Shown: positions 25,330-34,395, numbered from the stretch's first letter. The stretch is 64,000 nucleotides of DNA from Rhodococcus rhodochrous (GCF_900187265.1 NZ_LT906450.1:4641444-4705443), one strand, 5' to 3'. Translations and numbers: made by a program. Notes: generated by a model from the sequence alone, not told the origin.

Positions 25330-26907
25330 CTAGTTGCTGAGCCAGAATTCGGCCGGCATCGGCGATCCGAGGGTGTAGAGCTGCACGCCCTGCAGATCCT
25401 TCGAGTAGGCGACCGAGGGGGTGGCCCGGACGTACCAGAGACCCACCACCTGATCGGCCAGGCGCTGCTGGACGACGTCGTAGGCTTCCTTGCGTTCCTC
25501 GACGGTCGCGCCGAACCGGCCGCGCTCGAGAGCTGCGTCGAGCTCGGGATCGTTGATCCCGGTGAAGTTGCCGGTCGACGTGGAGTCGAACGCGATCGAG
25601 AGCGGGAAGTCGGGGTCCTGCGTGATCGCCGAGGAAATGATCATGTCGAAGTCGCGCGCACCCGCCCGCGCCGTGAGCGTCGGGTAGTCGAGCACCTCGA
25701 CCTGCATGTCCACGTTCTCGAATGCTCCGAGCTGGGCCTGGATGGCTTCGCCGAGAGAGCGCGCCTCCGCTGTCGGGTAGGCCAGGTAGGTGAACGAGAC
25801 GGGCTTGCCTTCGGCAGCGAGTTCGTCGAACAGCTTCTGCGCTTCCTCGGTATTCGTCTCGGAGAGCTGGATGTCGGCGTAGTAGGGCGAATCCTCGGGG
25901 AAGAAGGTGCGGGGGATCTCGCCTTCGCCGTTGTACACCACGGTGTTCGCGGCATCGAGATCGACAGCGAGAGACACCGCGCGACGTGCCCGCTCATCGT
26001 CGAAGGGGGCCCTGCGGAAGTTCATCGCGGCGAACTGTCCACCGCCGGTCGATGTCACCTGGGTGGCGAGGCCCGCAGATTCGGCACGCTCGAGGCTGGT
26101 CCAGCTCGATTCCATCGACAGGTCCGCGGCCCCCGTCGTGGCTGCGTTCAGTCGCTGGTTGTAGTCGGCCACCGTCCGGATCGTGAGTTCGTCGAGGTAG
26201 GGCTTCGGGGCGTCCCAGTACGATTCGTTCTTCTCGAGTCGGATCGAGTCCTGACGGGTCCAGTTCACGAGCGTGAACGGCCCTGCACCGATGGGGTTCT
26301 CGTCGAACGCCTGCTGCCCCTGTTCGAGGGCGGCCGGCGATGCGATCCAGTTCAGTGCACCGGCGACGATGGCCTGGGCGAACTGCGGGTTGGGCTCGAC
26401 CATCGTCACACGCAGGGTGGTCGGGTCGACGACCTCGGTGGACTCGATCTGCGATGCCTGACGGATCGTCGTCGAGGCCAGCGCCGGGTCCTTGAGGCGG
26501 TCCCAGTTGAACTTCACTGCGGCGGCGTCGAGAGGGGTGCCGTCGCTGAACTTCAGGTCGGGCTGCAGTGCGAGCGTGAACGTCTTCCCGTTGTCCTCGG
26601 TCGAGAAGTCGGTCGCCATGCGGTATTCGACGTCGAACGTGTCGTTGTTCGTGATGATCAGTTCGCCGTAGAGAGCGTTGCCCAGCACCGGCTGATGGGC
26701 CCATGTGTTGGACAGCGCGGCGGGATCGAGCGAGCGAGGCTCACCGGCCTGGAGGATGGTCGCGGAACCACCTGCCACGGGATCACCGACCGCCGCGGTG
26801 TCCTGGGCCGAGGCGGTATCGGAACCGCTCGATCCACAGGCCCCGAGGACCAGTACGGCGGAACAGGCCACGGCGACCGCCGCGAACATTCTTCTACGTC
26901 GAATCAT
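25330..26907 (-). CDS. ABC transporter substrate-binding lipoprotein, family 5
   Basis: A 525-residue SBP_bac_5 protein. It has a lipoprotein signal (RRRRMF, then VAVACSAVLVLGAC, lipidated Cys24) and a Ser/Gly/Ala linker. The body carries family marks such as LALQPDLKFSDGTPLDAAAV and NPIGAGPFTLVNW. Family 5 proteins bind peptides, nickel complexes, opines or sugars; the ligand is not predictable here, and an acyl-amino compound or a peptide would suit the amidohydrolase in the neighbouring operon. The start at 26907 (AGAAAGG upstream) gives a normal signal peptide, unlike an upstream ATG at 26943. Confidence 0.92.
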   Translation of the reverse strand: MIRRRRMFAAVAVACSAVLVLGACGSSGSDTASAQDTAAVGDPVAGGSATILQAGEPRSLDPAALSNTWAHQPVLGNALYGELIITNNDTFDVEYRMATDFSTEDNGKTFTLALQPDLKFSDGTPLDAAAVKFNWDRLKDPALASTTIRQASQIESTEVVDPTTLRVTMVEPNPQFAQAIVAGALNWIASPAALEQGQQAFDENPIGAGPFTLVNWTRQDSIRLEKNESYWDAPKPYLDELTIRTVADYNQRLNAATTGAADLSMESSWTSLERAESAGLATQVTSTGGGQFAAMNFRRAPFDDERARRAVSLAVDLDAANTVVYNGEGEIPRTFFPEDSPYYADIQLSETNTEEAQKLFDELAAEGKPVSFTYLAYPTAEARSLGEAIQAQLGAFENVDMQVEVLDYPTLTARAGARDFDMIISSAITQDPDFPLSIAFDSTSTGNFTGINDPELDAALERGRFGATVEERKEAYDVVQQRLADQVVGLWYVRATPSVAYSKDLQGVQLYTLGSPMPAEFWLSN

Positions 26908-26954
26908 GGTCGACCTTTCTTCGGAAATTCTGGGTACGAACACTTCTCGGTATC

Positions 26955-27857
26955 TCAGTCGTGGAGCGTGCGGTCGTACTTGGTACGGAGATGGTCGCCG
27001 ACCTGATTGAGGGCGAACACCGTGAAGAAGATGACGAGCGCCGGTACGAACACCAGGTGCGGTGACGTGGCGATGGCGTCCTTGCCGTCGTTGATCATTC
27101 CGCCCCAGCTGGGCTGCGGCGGCGGGATGCCCAGGCCGAGGAAGCTCAACGATCCCTCCGCGACGATGAGCGCCGCGATCACGATGGGCATGTACGACGC
27201 GAGGGGCGCGAGGACGTTGGGCATGATCTCCCGGAACAGGATCCGTCCGCTGCCGGCGCCCATGTTCTTGGCGGCCCTGACGAATTCACGCGACGACCAG
27301 GAGAGGGTGTTGGCTCGCGCCAGGCGGATGAACGACGGGATCGCCAGCAGGCCGAGACCGAAGAGGATGGTCCGGATACTCGGGGTGAGGATCGAGGCGA
27401 GGGCCAGGAGCAGGATCAGCGGGGGGAAGGCGAGCATCGCGTCGGCCAGCAGCGAGATCACGGCGTCGACACGCTTGCCGAAGTATCCGGCGATCATGCC
27501 GAAGAACGATCCGATCAGGAAGCCCACGAGGCCGGCCACGGCACCGATGACGAGCGAGACCTGCGCGCCGTAGACGACGCGGGACAGGATCGACCTGCCG
27601 AGGGTGTCGGTCCCCAGGAGCGTGTCGAGCGAGTCGAGGTTCGGGGGCGTCCGCGGAGGTCCGATCGGAACGTTGTACGGCGCCAGCGGGAGAACGCTCG
27701 CGAAGATCGCGGCACCGATGATGAGCACCAGCCACACGATCGACAGGTAGACCAGCACCGAGCGGGTCTTCTTGGCGGCGGGTACCTTCGGCAGATCCTC
27801 GGTGGTCGACTCGACCCGCTGTGCGTCGTCCTTCTTCTCGAGCGCGACCTGCGTCAT
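26955..27857 (-). CDS. ABC transporter permease (DppC/OppC-like)
   Basis: A 300-residue inner-membrane permease with six predicted helices. It carries a long cytoplasmic N-terminus typical of the C subunit, the GTDTLGRSILSRVVYGAQVS motif and the EAA loop REFVRAAKNMGAGSGRILFR. It overlaps the DppB-like gene by 4 bp (ATGA at 27854-27857) and lies 47 bp before the substrate-binding protein gene. With DppB it forms the translocation channel. Confidence 0.92.
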   Translation of the reverse strand: MTQVALEKKDDAQRVESTTEDLPKVPAAKKTRSVLVYLSIVWLVLIIGAAIFASVLPLAPYNVPIGPPRTPPNLDSLDTLLGTDTLGRSILSRVVYGAQVSLVIGAVAGLVGFLIGSFFGMIAGYFGKRVDAVISLLADAMLAFPPLILLLALASILTPSIRTILFGLGLLAIPSFIRLARANTLSWSSREFVRAAKNMGAGSGRILFREIMPNVLAPLASYMPIVIAALIVAEGSLSFLGLGIPPPQPSWGGMINDGKDAIATSPHLVFVPALVIFFTVFALNQVGDHLRTKYDRTLHD

Positions 27858-28807
27858 GCTCCGACCACCTTCCTGACCCGCGGGTCGACGACTTGGTAGC
27901 TGAGGTCGACGAGGGTGTTGATGCCCACGTAGACGACGGCGATGAAGGCCACGATCCCCTGCACCATGATCACGTCGCGGGAGGTGATGGAGGAGGCGAC
28001 GAGTTGGCCCAGACCCGGGAGGCCGAACAGGGTCTCGACGATCACCGTGCCGCCGATGAGGCGGCCGAGGTTGATGCCGGCAACGGTGATGAGCGAGAAC
28101 GACGAGGGCCTCAGTGCGTGCCGGAACATCACGTACCAGGACGGCATCCCCTTGGCCCGGGCCGCGGCGATGAAATCCTCACGCAGCGTGCCCATGAGGT
28201 CGGTACGGAGCAGGCGGTGGAAGGCCGCGATCTCGGTGAGGGCGATGGCGAGCGCCGGGAGCATCGCGCTGCGCAAGTTGTCGCCGAGACCTTCGCTGAT
28301 CCGGGACCAGCCCATCACCGGGAAGATCTGGAGCTTGATCGCGAGGAAGTAGATGAGGACGGGGCCGGCGATGAAGGCGGGCACCGAGAGGAAGACGGCC
28401 GACAGGGCGTTCATGCCGCGGTCGACGGCGCTACCCGGGCGGGATGCGGAGATCACGCCCATGACGAGTGCGACCACCAGTGCGATCAGCAGACCCATCG
28501 CGGCGAGCTGGAGAGTGACCGGCAACCGTTCGGCGATGGCCTCGCTCACGGATTGACCCGTCAGCGGCGAGGTTCCGAGATCGCCCCGGACCGCGTCGGA
28601 CAACCACCCGAAGTACTGGCTCCAGAAGGGCGCGTCGAGGCCGAGCTTGGCGTTCAGTTCGGCGACCGCCTGGGGAGTTGCGTTCTCCCCCAGGATGACC
28701 TGGGCGACGGAGCCGGGCGCGAGACCGAGCAGGCCGACGACCGCGATGGTCACCAGCAGGACCACCAGCAGGCTGCGGCCCACCTTTTTCGAAACTGTGA
28801 GAAACAT
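27854..28807 (-). CDS. ABC transporter permease (DppB/OppB-like), first gene of the importer operon
   Basis: A 317-residue permease. The N-terminal helix (LLVVLLVTIAVVGLLGLAPG), a large periplasmic loop with GDLGTSPLTGQSVSEAI, and the EAA loop REDFIAAARAKGMPSWYVMF are standard for the B subunit. The ATG at 28807 is used; a TTG three codons upstream (28816) is an alternative. About 300 bp of gene-free DNA lies upstream, with a perfect 20-bp palindrome (28971-28990) that may control the operon. Confidence 0.9.
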   Translation of the reverse strand: MFLTVSKKVGRSLLVVLLVTIAVVGLLGLAPGSVAQVILGENATPQAVAELNAKLGLDAPFWSQYFGWLSDAVRGDLGTSPLTGQSVSEAIAERLPVTLQLAAMGLLIALVVALVMGVISASRPGSAVDRGMNALSAVFLSVPAFIAGPVLIYFLAIKLQIFPVMGWSRISEGLGDNLRSAMLPALAIALTEIAAFHRLLRTDLMGTLREDFIAAARAKGMPSWYVMFRHALRPSSFSLITVAGINLGRLIGGTVIVETLFGLPGLGQLVASSITSRDVIMVQGIVAFIAVVYVGINTLVDLSYQVVDPRVRKVVGA

Positions 28808-28970
28808 CCGACTCAACTTTCGTCGTACTACCGAGGCCGTGGATCACGGCGACGCAGAACACGAGCAGAGTGCACTACCTGTGATGCCCCACACATTAGA
28901 GCCTGCGTGTGGCCGCGGCAATAAGGATTACAGAAAAGACGAATGGAGTTTCTAATTATTCAGAACGGCA

Positions 28971-28990
28971 ATCTTGCAGCGCTGCAAGAT
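28971..28990. promoter_or_regulatory. Perfect 20-bp palindrome upstream of the ABC importer operon
   Basis: ATCTTGCAGCGCTGCAAGAT is self-complementary over all 20 bases with no loop, so it is better read as a dimer-binding operator than as a terminator. It lies 164 bp before the DppB-like start, beside the AT-rich stretch TCTAATTATTCAG that could hold a promoter. It shares no similarity with the GAGAATA boxes, so the importer probably has its own regulator, not identified here. Confidence 0.6.
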
Positions 28991-29038
28991 ACTCGAGATA
29001 CGAGACGGAAAGACGGTGACGGGCCGGCTCGTACGCAC

Positions 29039-29079
29039 GGCGAGGACCCGTGCACCGGACGGGTGCACGGGTCCTCGCC
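29039..29079 (-). terminator. Hairpin terminator after the thiolase operon
   Basis: An 18-bp perfect inverted repeat (29039-29056 with 29062-29079, loop GGACG) sits 30 bp past the thiolase stop codon at 29109. It is GC-rich and has no T-tract. It ends the minus-strand operon that begins at 34185 and separates it from the ABC importer operon. Confidence 0.87.
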
Positions 29080-29108
29080 GAACAGCGATGGCGGGTGGAA
29101 GTACGGGA

Positions 29109-30266
29109 TCAGCCTCCGGGGCCCTCCAGGATCGTCACGGCCGCAACGGCCGTCGGGCCTCCGACATTGTGCGCGAGACCTGTTCGCGCTCCGTCGACCT
29201 GGTTGACCGCCTGTCCGCGGAGCTGCTCGAACAATTCCACGCACTGGGCGACACCGGTCGCGCCCGGCGGATGCCCCTTCGTGTTCAGACCGCCGCTGGG
29301 ATTGACCGGCAGCGACCCACCGACCTCGGTGACTCCCGCCTCGAGAAGCTTGAAACCCTCGAAGCGCTCGGCGAATCCGAGATCCTCGTAGCTGATGATC
29401 TCGATTCCGGTGAAGTAGTCGTGGATCTCGGCAACGTCGATGTCCCCCGGTGACAGGCCCGCGGTGCCGAACGCCTGCTTCGCCGCGCGCCGCGTCGCCA
29501 CGAAGGAGGTGAGATCGCGCTTGTGCTGGTGCATCACGGCGTCGAAACCCAGACCGGTGCCGCGGATCCACACGGGCCTGTCGGTGTAGCGGTCGACGAC
29601 GTCGTCCGCCACCAGGATCAGCGCGGCCGCACCGTCGCTCTGCGGCGCGCAATCGTAGACGCCGAACGGCGTCACCACCGTGTCGGCGGCCAGCACCTCC
29701 TCCACCGTCAGCTCGAATCGGCGGCACGCCTTGGGATTGTTCAACGCGTTGCGGTGGTTCTTCACCGCGACCATCGCCATGTGTTCACGGGTGGCCGGCG
29801 ACTCGTACAGATAGCGGCGCATGTGCAACGCGAAACCCGCCTGCGCGAGGCCGAGCGGGAAATCCCACGCCATGTCGCGCGTCATGGATTCCCATTCCCA
29901 GAGCATGCCCTTCGAGGCCGTCTCCCGGAGTTTGTCGGCACCCATCACGAGCGCGACGTCGCATGCCCCCGATGCGATGCCGTAGACGGCGTTGCGGATC
30001 GCGTCGTGTCCGGTCGCGCAGGAGTTCTCGACCCGCGTCACCGGAACGTCGTGCAGCCCGAGGGTGTCGGCGAGGATCCCGGACGGGAAACCGTCCGTCG
30101 TCCCCATCGAGCCGAACCACGCCGCGTCGATGTCCGACTTCCGCACGCCCTTGTCGACGCTCGCCGCGCAGTCGGCGAAGGCCATCGGAAGCAGGTCCCG
30201 GATGCCCAGAGCGAAATGTTCGGCGAAGGGTGTCATTCCTGCGCCGACGATCGCGACCTTTCTCAT
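29109..30266 (-). CDS. Thiolase, SCP-x / lipid-transfer-protein type, partner of a DUF35 fusion
   Basis: A 385-residue thiolase-fold enzyme starting MRKVAIVGAGMTPFAEHFAL. The nucleophilic cysteine is present in VENSCATGHDAIRNAV (Cys83), and the second-half motifs are seen as VAEIHDYFTGIEIIS and NTKGHPPGATGVAQ (His of the GHP motif). It should carry out a CoA-dependent C-C cleavage or condensation. Its gene overlaps by 4 bp the gene for the HMG-CoA-synthase-like/DUF35 protein, an arrangement seen where thiolase and DUF35 proteins form a complex. GAGGAGG precedes the ATG. Confidence 0.9.
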   Translation of the reverse strand: MRKVAIVGAGMTPFAEHFALGIRDLLPMAFADCAASVDKGVRKSDIDAAWFGSMGTTDGFPSGILADTLGLHDVPVTRVENSCATGHDAIRNAVYGIASGACDVALVMGADKLRETASKGMLWEWESMTRDMAWDFPLGLAQAGFALHMRRYLYESPATREHMAMVAVKNHRNALNNPKACRRFELTVEEVLAADTVVTPFGVYDCAPQSDGAAALILVADDVVDRYTDRPVWIRGTGLGFDAVMHQHKRDLTSFVATRRAAKQAFGTAGLSPGDIDVAEIHDYFTGIEIISYEDLGFAERFEGFKLLEAGVTEVGGSLPVNPSGGLNTKGHPPGATGVAQCVELFEQLRGQAVNQVDGARTGLAHNVGGPTAVAAVTILEGPGG

Positions 30267-31456
30267 GCCGCTTCCTCCTCGTCCACGGGATCCGAATCGG
30301 GTTCGAAGGCGTATCCGTAGTCGGGGACACCCGAGCGCACCGCGATGCGGCGGAGCACCAGCCGTCCCCGGTCTCCGATGTCGACACTGCCGGCGGCAGT
30401 GCCGGTGACCCGCACCAGCGCACGGACTCCGACACCGTCGAGGTCGACGACGACGAGCGAGTACGGGGTGCGCAGACCCGGCACCGGCACGTGCACGGTG
30501 ACCTCGGTGTAGACCGTCCCAGTGCGCGGTAGTTCGACGAAGGTGTACTCGGTGTCGAGCGAGCCGTCCTCGTCCACCCGGTAGCGCGGCGGGAAGTCGA
30601 CCTGGTCGCTGTCGAGGAAACGCCCGCCCTCCCATCGCACCTTGGCTTCGAAGGCCCGCTCGTAGGCCGCCAGCGAGATCGGGATCTCGCCGGGCAGGGT
30701 CTGCGCCGAATCGAGCACGGGCCGCGCAGGTCTCTCCCGGCGACGGACCTCGGCCGTCCCCTCCGCGACGGTCAGTCCCGACAGGCTGGCCTGTTCGACT
30801 CCGACGAGAGGTCCGGTGAGACCGGCCTCCGCCATCGCCGCCAGGGCGAAGAGCGCCGAACTCGCGCCCGTCGTGGGCAGATCCGTGGTCTGCGTGGCCG
30901 CGAGCGAGGCGGCGTGCTGCGCCGGGACCCCCGCCACGACGGCCGGGGTGTCCACCCAGGCCGTCGCGAGCGAGGCGAGATAGCCCCGCTTCCGGAGCAG
31001 TCTCGGGTCCCCGTAGTCGTGGATGTCGCCGGAGGCGTTCCGCGTACGTACGGGCAGGCTGCGCGACACGCGTGCGGCGGTGCGCACCTGCAACCCGTGG
31101 TCGGAGGTGAGGGCCGCCGCCGCACCGGCCGAGTTCAGGTCGACCCCGATGACCAGTGTCCGTGGTCGCGCCGAGCCGAGGGCGTCCAGCGTCGCCGGCG
31201 CGCCCCCGAGCCGCTCGATCACTTCGAGTTCGGGATCGAGTCCGAGTCCTGCGAGCAGAACCGCAGCGTTGCTGCTCTCGGTCAGCGGCAGATCCCGGCC
31301 GACGAGGACGACGTACTCGACGGATCCGCCCGCTTCGAGTGCGGCGCGGCCCGCCTCGACGGCGAGGGTGACGGCGTCCTCGTCGTCACCGGCGATCCTG
31401 GCGTCGGGGGTGCCCCAGCACGGCAGGTACGTTCCGATCGATGCGATGTAAGGCAT
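30263..31456 (-). CDS. HMG-CoA-synthase-like domain fused to a DUF35 OB-fold domain, probably non-catalytic
   Basis: A 397-residue two-domain protein. Residues 1-225 look like a 3-ketoacyl-synthase-III/HMG-CoA-synthase fold (MPYIASIGTYLPCWG, then AVTLAVEAGRAALEAGG). Residues 270-380 form a DUF35-type OB fold (YTFVELPRTGTVYTEVTVHV, LRTPYSLVVVDLDGVGVRAL). The only cysteine is Cys13; the nucleophile position (about GGAPATLDALG) has none, and the zinc-ribbon cysteines of DUF35 are absent. It is therefore probably a structural or CoA-docking partner of the overlapping thiolase, as in archaeal thiolase/HMGCS/DUF35 complexes. GGGAGGG precedes the ATG. Confidence 0.75.
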   Translation of the reverse strand: MPYIASIGTYLPCWGTPDARIAGDDEDAVTLAVEAGRAALEAGGSVEYVVLVGRDLPLTESSNAAVLLAGLGLDPELEVIERLGGAPATLDALGSARPRTLVIGVDLNSAGAAAALTSDHGLQVRTAARVSRSLPVRTRNASGDIHDYGDPRLLRKRGYLASLATAWVDTPAVVAGVPAQHAASLAATQTTDLPTTGASSALFALAAMAEAGLTGPLVGVEQASLSGLTVAEGTAEVRRRERPARPVLDSAQTLPGEIPISLAAYERAFEAKVRWEGGRFLDSDQVDFPPRYRVDEDGSLDTEYTFVELPRTGTVYTEVTVHVPVPGLRTPYSLVVVDLDGVGVRALVRVTGTAAGSVDIGDRGRLVLRRIAVRSGVPDYGYAFEPDSDPVDEEEAA

Positions 31457-31486
31457 TGGCCCTCCCTGAACCGGGTGCAGCCCCGA

Positions 31487-32692
31487 CTAGGTGACTGCGC
31501 CCGCTGTCTTGAGCTCGATGATGCGCTCCCAGTCCAGCCCGAGCTCCTGCAGGATCTCCTCGGTCTGGGCGGCGAACTCGGGTGCCGGTCCGGTCTGCGG
31601 CGGCGTCACGTCGAACTGCACCGGATTGGCGACGAGTTCGAGTTCCCCTGCCTTGACCAGATATTCGTTGTCGCGGACCTGCGGGTCGCTCACGACCTGC
31701 AGCGAGTCCTGGACCGGTGCCCACGGCCCGGCGAGCGTGCCGAACCGCTGGACCCATTCCGCGAGCGGGCGGCTGCCGATGACCTCGCGCAGGATCTCGA
31801 CGGCCTCGACGGTGTTCGCGGCGATCGACTGTGCGTCCGCGAAACGCGGATCGTCGATGAGGTCGGGGCGGTCGATGTGCGTGCACACATCGGCCCAGAA
31901 CCTCGCCGGCTGCAGCATCACGAACGAGATGTAGCGTCCGTCCGCCGTGCCGTAGACACCCGAGAGCGGGTTCGTCGGGGCGCCGTGGCCACCGGCCTTC
32001 GGTGCTTCCATGTGCTGCCCGAGATGCGCGGACAGTGCGATGGTGTGGCCCATCGCCCACACCCCGCTGCTGAGCAGCGAGACGTCGACCACCGAGGGTT
32101 CGCCCGTGCGTTCACGCTTGAACAATGCCGCCGCGATACCGCCGGCGAGGTTCGTGCCCGAGATCGTGTCGCCGAAGGCGGGCCCGGGAGGTGCGATCAT
32201 CCCGTCGATGCCGGGCGGGGTGAGCGTGGCGGCGACACCGGCGCGCGCCCAGAAGGCCGTCATGTCGTATCCGCCCTTGCCGGACTCGACACCGCGCGGG
32301 CCGAGCGCACTCCCCCGCGCGTAGACGATCTTCGGGTTGACCGCGCGGATGTCGTCGACGTCGATCTGCAGCTTGGTCCGCACCTTGGGCAGGAAGCTGG
32401 TGAGGAAGACGTCGGCGGTACGCACGAGCTCGAGCAGCACCTCGCGGCCCTCGGGGATCGAGATGTCCAGGCCGAGGCTGCGCTTGCCGCGGTTGGCGTG
32501 CTCGACGTTGGGGTTCGGATCACCTTCGACGCGAAGGGTTCCCGTCTGTCGCAGACCCCGCTGCGGGTCGCCGGTCACCGCGTGCTCGATCTTGACGACG
32601 TCGGCGCCCCACTCCGCGAGCACCGCGCCCGCGGAGGGAACGAAACCGTACATCGCGACCTCGACGACGCGGACGCCTTCGAGTGGCTTCAC
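31487..32692 (-). CDS. Class III CoA-transferase (CaiB/BaiF family)
   Basis: A 401-residue CoA-transferase beginning MKPLEGVRVVEVAMYGFVPS. The catalytic Asp is in GKGGYDMTAFWARAG, and NRGKRSLGLDISIPEGREVL is the usual CoA-binding region. It moves CoA between a donor acyl-CoA and an acceptor acid, sparing ATP. It overlaps the aldehyde dehydrogenase gene by 4 bp. In the same operon, the acid made by the aldehyde dehydrogenase could be its acceptor. Confidence 0.92.
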   Translation of the reverse strand: MKPLEGVRVVEVAMYGFVPSAGAVLAEWGADVVKIEHAVTGDPQRGLRQTGTLRVEGDPNPNVEHANRGKRSLGLDISIPEGREVLLELVRTADVFLTSFLPKVRTKLQIDVDDIRAVNPKIVYARGSALGPRGVESGKGGYDMTAFWARAGVAATLTPPGIDGMIAPPGPAFGDTISGTNLAGGIAAALFKRERTGEPSVVDVSLLSSGVWAMGHTIALSAHLGQHMEAPKAGGHGAPTNPLSGVYGTADGRYISFVMLQPARFWADVCTHIDRPDLIDDPRFADAQSIAANTVEAVEILREVIGSRPLAEWVQRFGTLAGPWAPVQDSLQVVSDPQVRDNEYLVKAGELELVANPVQFDVTPPQTGPAPEFAAQTEEILQELGLDWERIIELKTAGAVT

Positions 32693-34185
32693 GAGGTCAC
32701 CGCCTTCGAGAACGCCTTGAGCTGCTGGAACTCCTCGAGTCCGGCCCTGCCCATCTCACGGCCGATGCCGGACTGCTTGTAGCCGCCGAACGGGACGTCG
32801 GGGCTGAAGTAGTTGCCGCCGTTGACGGAGAAGGTGCCGGTGCGGATGCGGCGGCCGATCGCGATACCGCGTTCTTCGTCGGCGGTGAGCACGCCGCCCG
32901 ACAGGCCGTACTTGGAGTTGTTGGCGATCCGCACGGCATCGTCGTCGTCGTCGAACGGGATGACGGCGAGGACCGGTCCGAAGACCTCCTCCTGCGCGAT
33001 CTCACTGTCGGGGTCGACGTTCGCGAGGAGGGTGGGCTTGTAGAACCAGCCCGGATCGACCTTCTCTCCACCGGTGACGAGGGTGGCGCCGTCGGCCACG
33101 GCGCGCTCGACCATGCCGTGGATCTTCTCGCGCTGCTTCTCGCTGATGACCGGGCCCATGTAGATCTTCGGGTTCGACGGATCGCCGTAGGGCACGTGCT
33201 GCATCATCCCGGCGACCTGCGCGACGATCTCGTCGTGCTTGTCGCGGGGGACGAGCAGACGCGTGGTCAGCGCGCAGCCCTGGCCGGCATGCGAGCAGAT
33301 GCTGAAGGCGGCGAACTGCGCGGCGGTCGCGAAGTCGGCGTCCTCGAGGACGATGAGCGCCGACTTGCCGCCGAGTTCGAGGAAGACCTTCTTCAGCGAG
33401 TCCGCGGCCGCGGCCATGATCTTCTTGCCCACGGGGGTCGAGCCGGTGAAGGTGACGACGTCGACGTCCGGATGGGTGGTCATGAGCTCACCGGGGGCGA
33501 CCTGCGACGACGAGATGATGTTGACGACACCGGCCGGGATGTCGGTGTGCTCGGCGATGATCTCGGCGAGCGCCTGGGTGACGAGCGGGGTGTCGGGTGC
33601 GCCCTTGAGCACCACCGTGCAGCCCGCGGCGAGCGCGGCCGGCAGCTTCGCCATGGCCAGCTGGGTCGGGTAGTTGTAGGCGACGATCGCGGCGACGACG
33701 CCGGCCGCTTCCTTCTCCACCCAGCGGCGGTGCGGCTGTCCGCGGAACTCGACGTCGCCGAGGTCCTCCGTGAACTCGGTGTTCCGCAGCAGGTCGGCGT
33801 AGTACTTCACGATCTCGAGCGGCGCGTCGACCTGGTTGCCGTGGGTGAGGATGCGCGGGGCGCCGACCTCGGCGATCGTCAGCTCGCGCAGTTCCTCGAC
33901 GTTGTCGCGCAGGGCCTTGTAGAGCTGGTCGAGGCACTTGATCCGGAACTCGACATCGGTGGACCAGGTGGTCGTGTCGAATGCGCGTCGCGCTGCACGG
34001 ATGGCGGCTTCCGCCTCCTCGACACCCGCATCGGGGGCGTAACCCACCAGTTCACCGGTCGCCGGATTGTAGGAAGCGAAGGTGCGCTCGGTGGTGGTGA
34101 GCTTCCCGTCGATCAGCAGCCGTTTCGCCACTTCGGTGGTCGCGGCGTCGGCCACCGCGGTGGCTCCGTTCTCCTGCACTGACAT
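32689..34185 (-). CDS. NAD(P)-dependent aldehyde dehydrogenase, first gene of the operon
   Basis: A 498-residue aldehyde dehydrogenase. The catalytic Cys304 lies in HAGQGCALTTRLL, the general-base Glu in LELGGKSALIVL, the cofactor motif is TFTGSTPVGKKI and the Asn is in AIVAYNYPTQLA. The ATG at 34185 has GAGGAG 7 nt upstream and lies 28 nt from the centre of a GAGAATGTGATTTCC box (minus strand 34206-34220). It should oxidise an aldehyde to the acid, possibly the product of the mycofactocin-type alcohol dehydrogenase in the facing operon. Confidence 0.93.
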   Translation of the reverse strand: MSVQENGATAVADAATTEVAKRLLIDGKLTTTERTFASYNPATGELVGYAPDAGVEEAEAAIRAARRAFDTTTWSTDVEFRIKCLDQLYKALRDNVEELRELTIAEVGAPRILTHGNQVDAPLEIVKYYADLLRNTEFTEDLGDVEFRGQPHRRWVEKEAAGVVAAIVAYNYPTQLAMAKLPAALAAGCTVVLKGAPDTPLVTQALAEIIAEHTDIPAGVVNIISSSQVAPGELMTTHPDVDVVTFTGSTPVGKKIMAAAADSLKKVFLELGGKSALIVLEDADFATAAQFAAFSICSHAGQGCALTTRLLVPRDKHDEIVAQVAGMMQHVPYGDPSNPKIYMGPVISEKQREKIHGMVERAVADGATLVTGGEKVDPGWFYKPTLLANVDPDSEIAQEEVFGPVLAVIPFDDDDDAVRIANNSKYGLSGGVLTADEERGIAIGRRIRTGTFSVNGGNYFSPDVPFGGYKQSGIGREMGRAGLEEFQQLKAFSKAVTS

Positions 34186-34205
34186 CCCATCTCCTCGCAT
34201 CGTGT

Positions 34206-34232
34206 GGAAATCACATTCTCAGATCAGAGAAT
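34206..34232 (-). promoter_or_regulatory. Regulatory boxes upstream of the aldehyde dehydrogenase operon
   Basis: On the minus strand GAGAATGTGATTTCC (34206-34220) matches GAGAATAGTATTCTC at 11 of 15 positions, and its centre is 28 nt before the ATG. An overlapping palindrome, ATTCTCAGATCAGAGAAT (34215-34232, 16 of 18 bases symmetric), uses the same half-site in the opposite orientation. Together with the box at 34360 it makes the 210-bp divergent promoter region symmetrical in regulation. Confidence 0.5.
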
Positions 34233-34357
34233 TAATCTGTTCGACTTTCGAGAACTTTAGCAAGGAGCAGTCCGGCAGGATAGCCCCGGGAGTGACCCGC
34301 GCCACGCGACAACGGCCTACATGGGCGAATTCTCCGGGTCTTGCGGCTCCCAATTGC

Positions 34358-34376
34358 GCGAGAGTATGGTTCTCGC
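34358..34376 (+). promoter_or_regulatory. Palindromic box upstream of the dioxygenase-led operon
   Basis: GCGAGAGTATGGTTCTCGC has 6-bp perfect arms around a 7-nt centre. Its core GAGAGTATGGTTCTC (34360-34374) corresponds to the 15-mer at 17406, and the centre is 29 nt before the GTG start at 34396. TATGGT inside the box could be the -10 element. Confidence 0.55.
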
Positions 34377-34395
34377 AACCGGAAGGGAGATTCTT

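Noticed and set aside
21832..28807. The ABC importer as a nickel transporter
   Set aside because: No urease, hydrogenase or metal-handling genes are near, and family 5 binding proteins cover many ligands; the ligand is left open.
28971..28990. The 20-bp palindrome as a terminator
   Set aside because: It has no loop, and the real terminator of the upstream operon is the 18-bp hairpin at 29039-29079.
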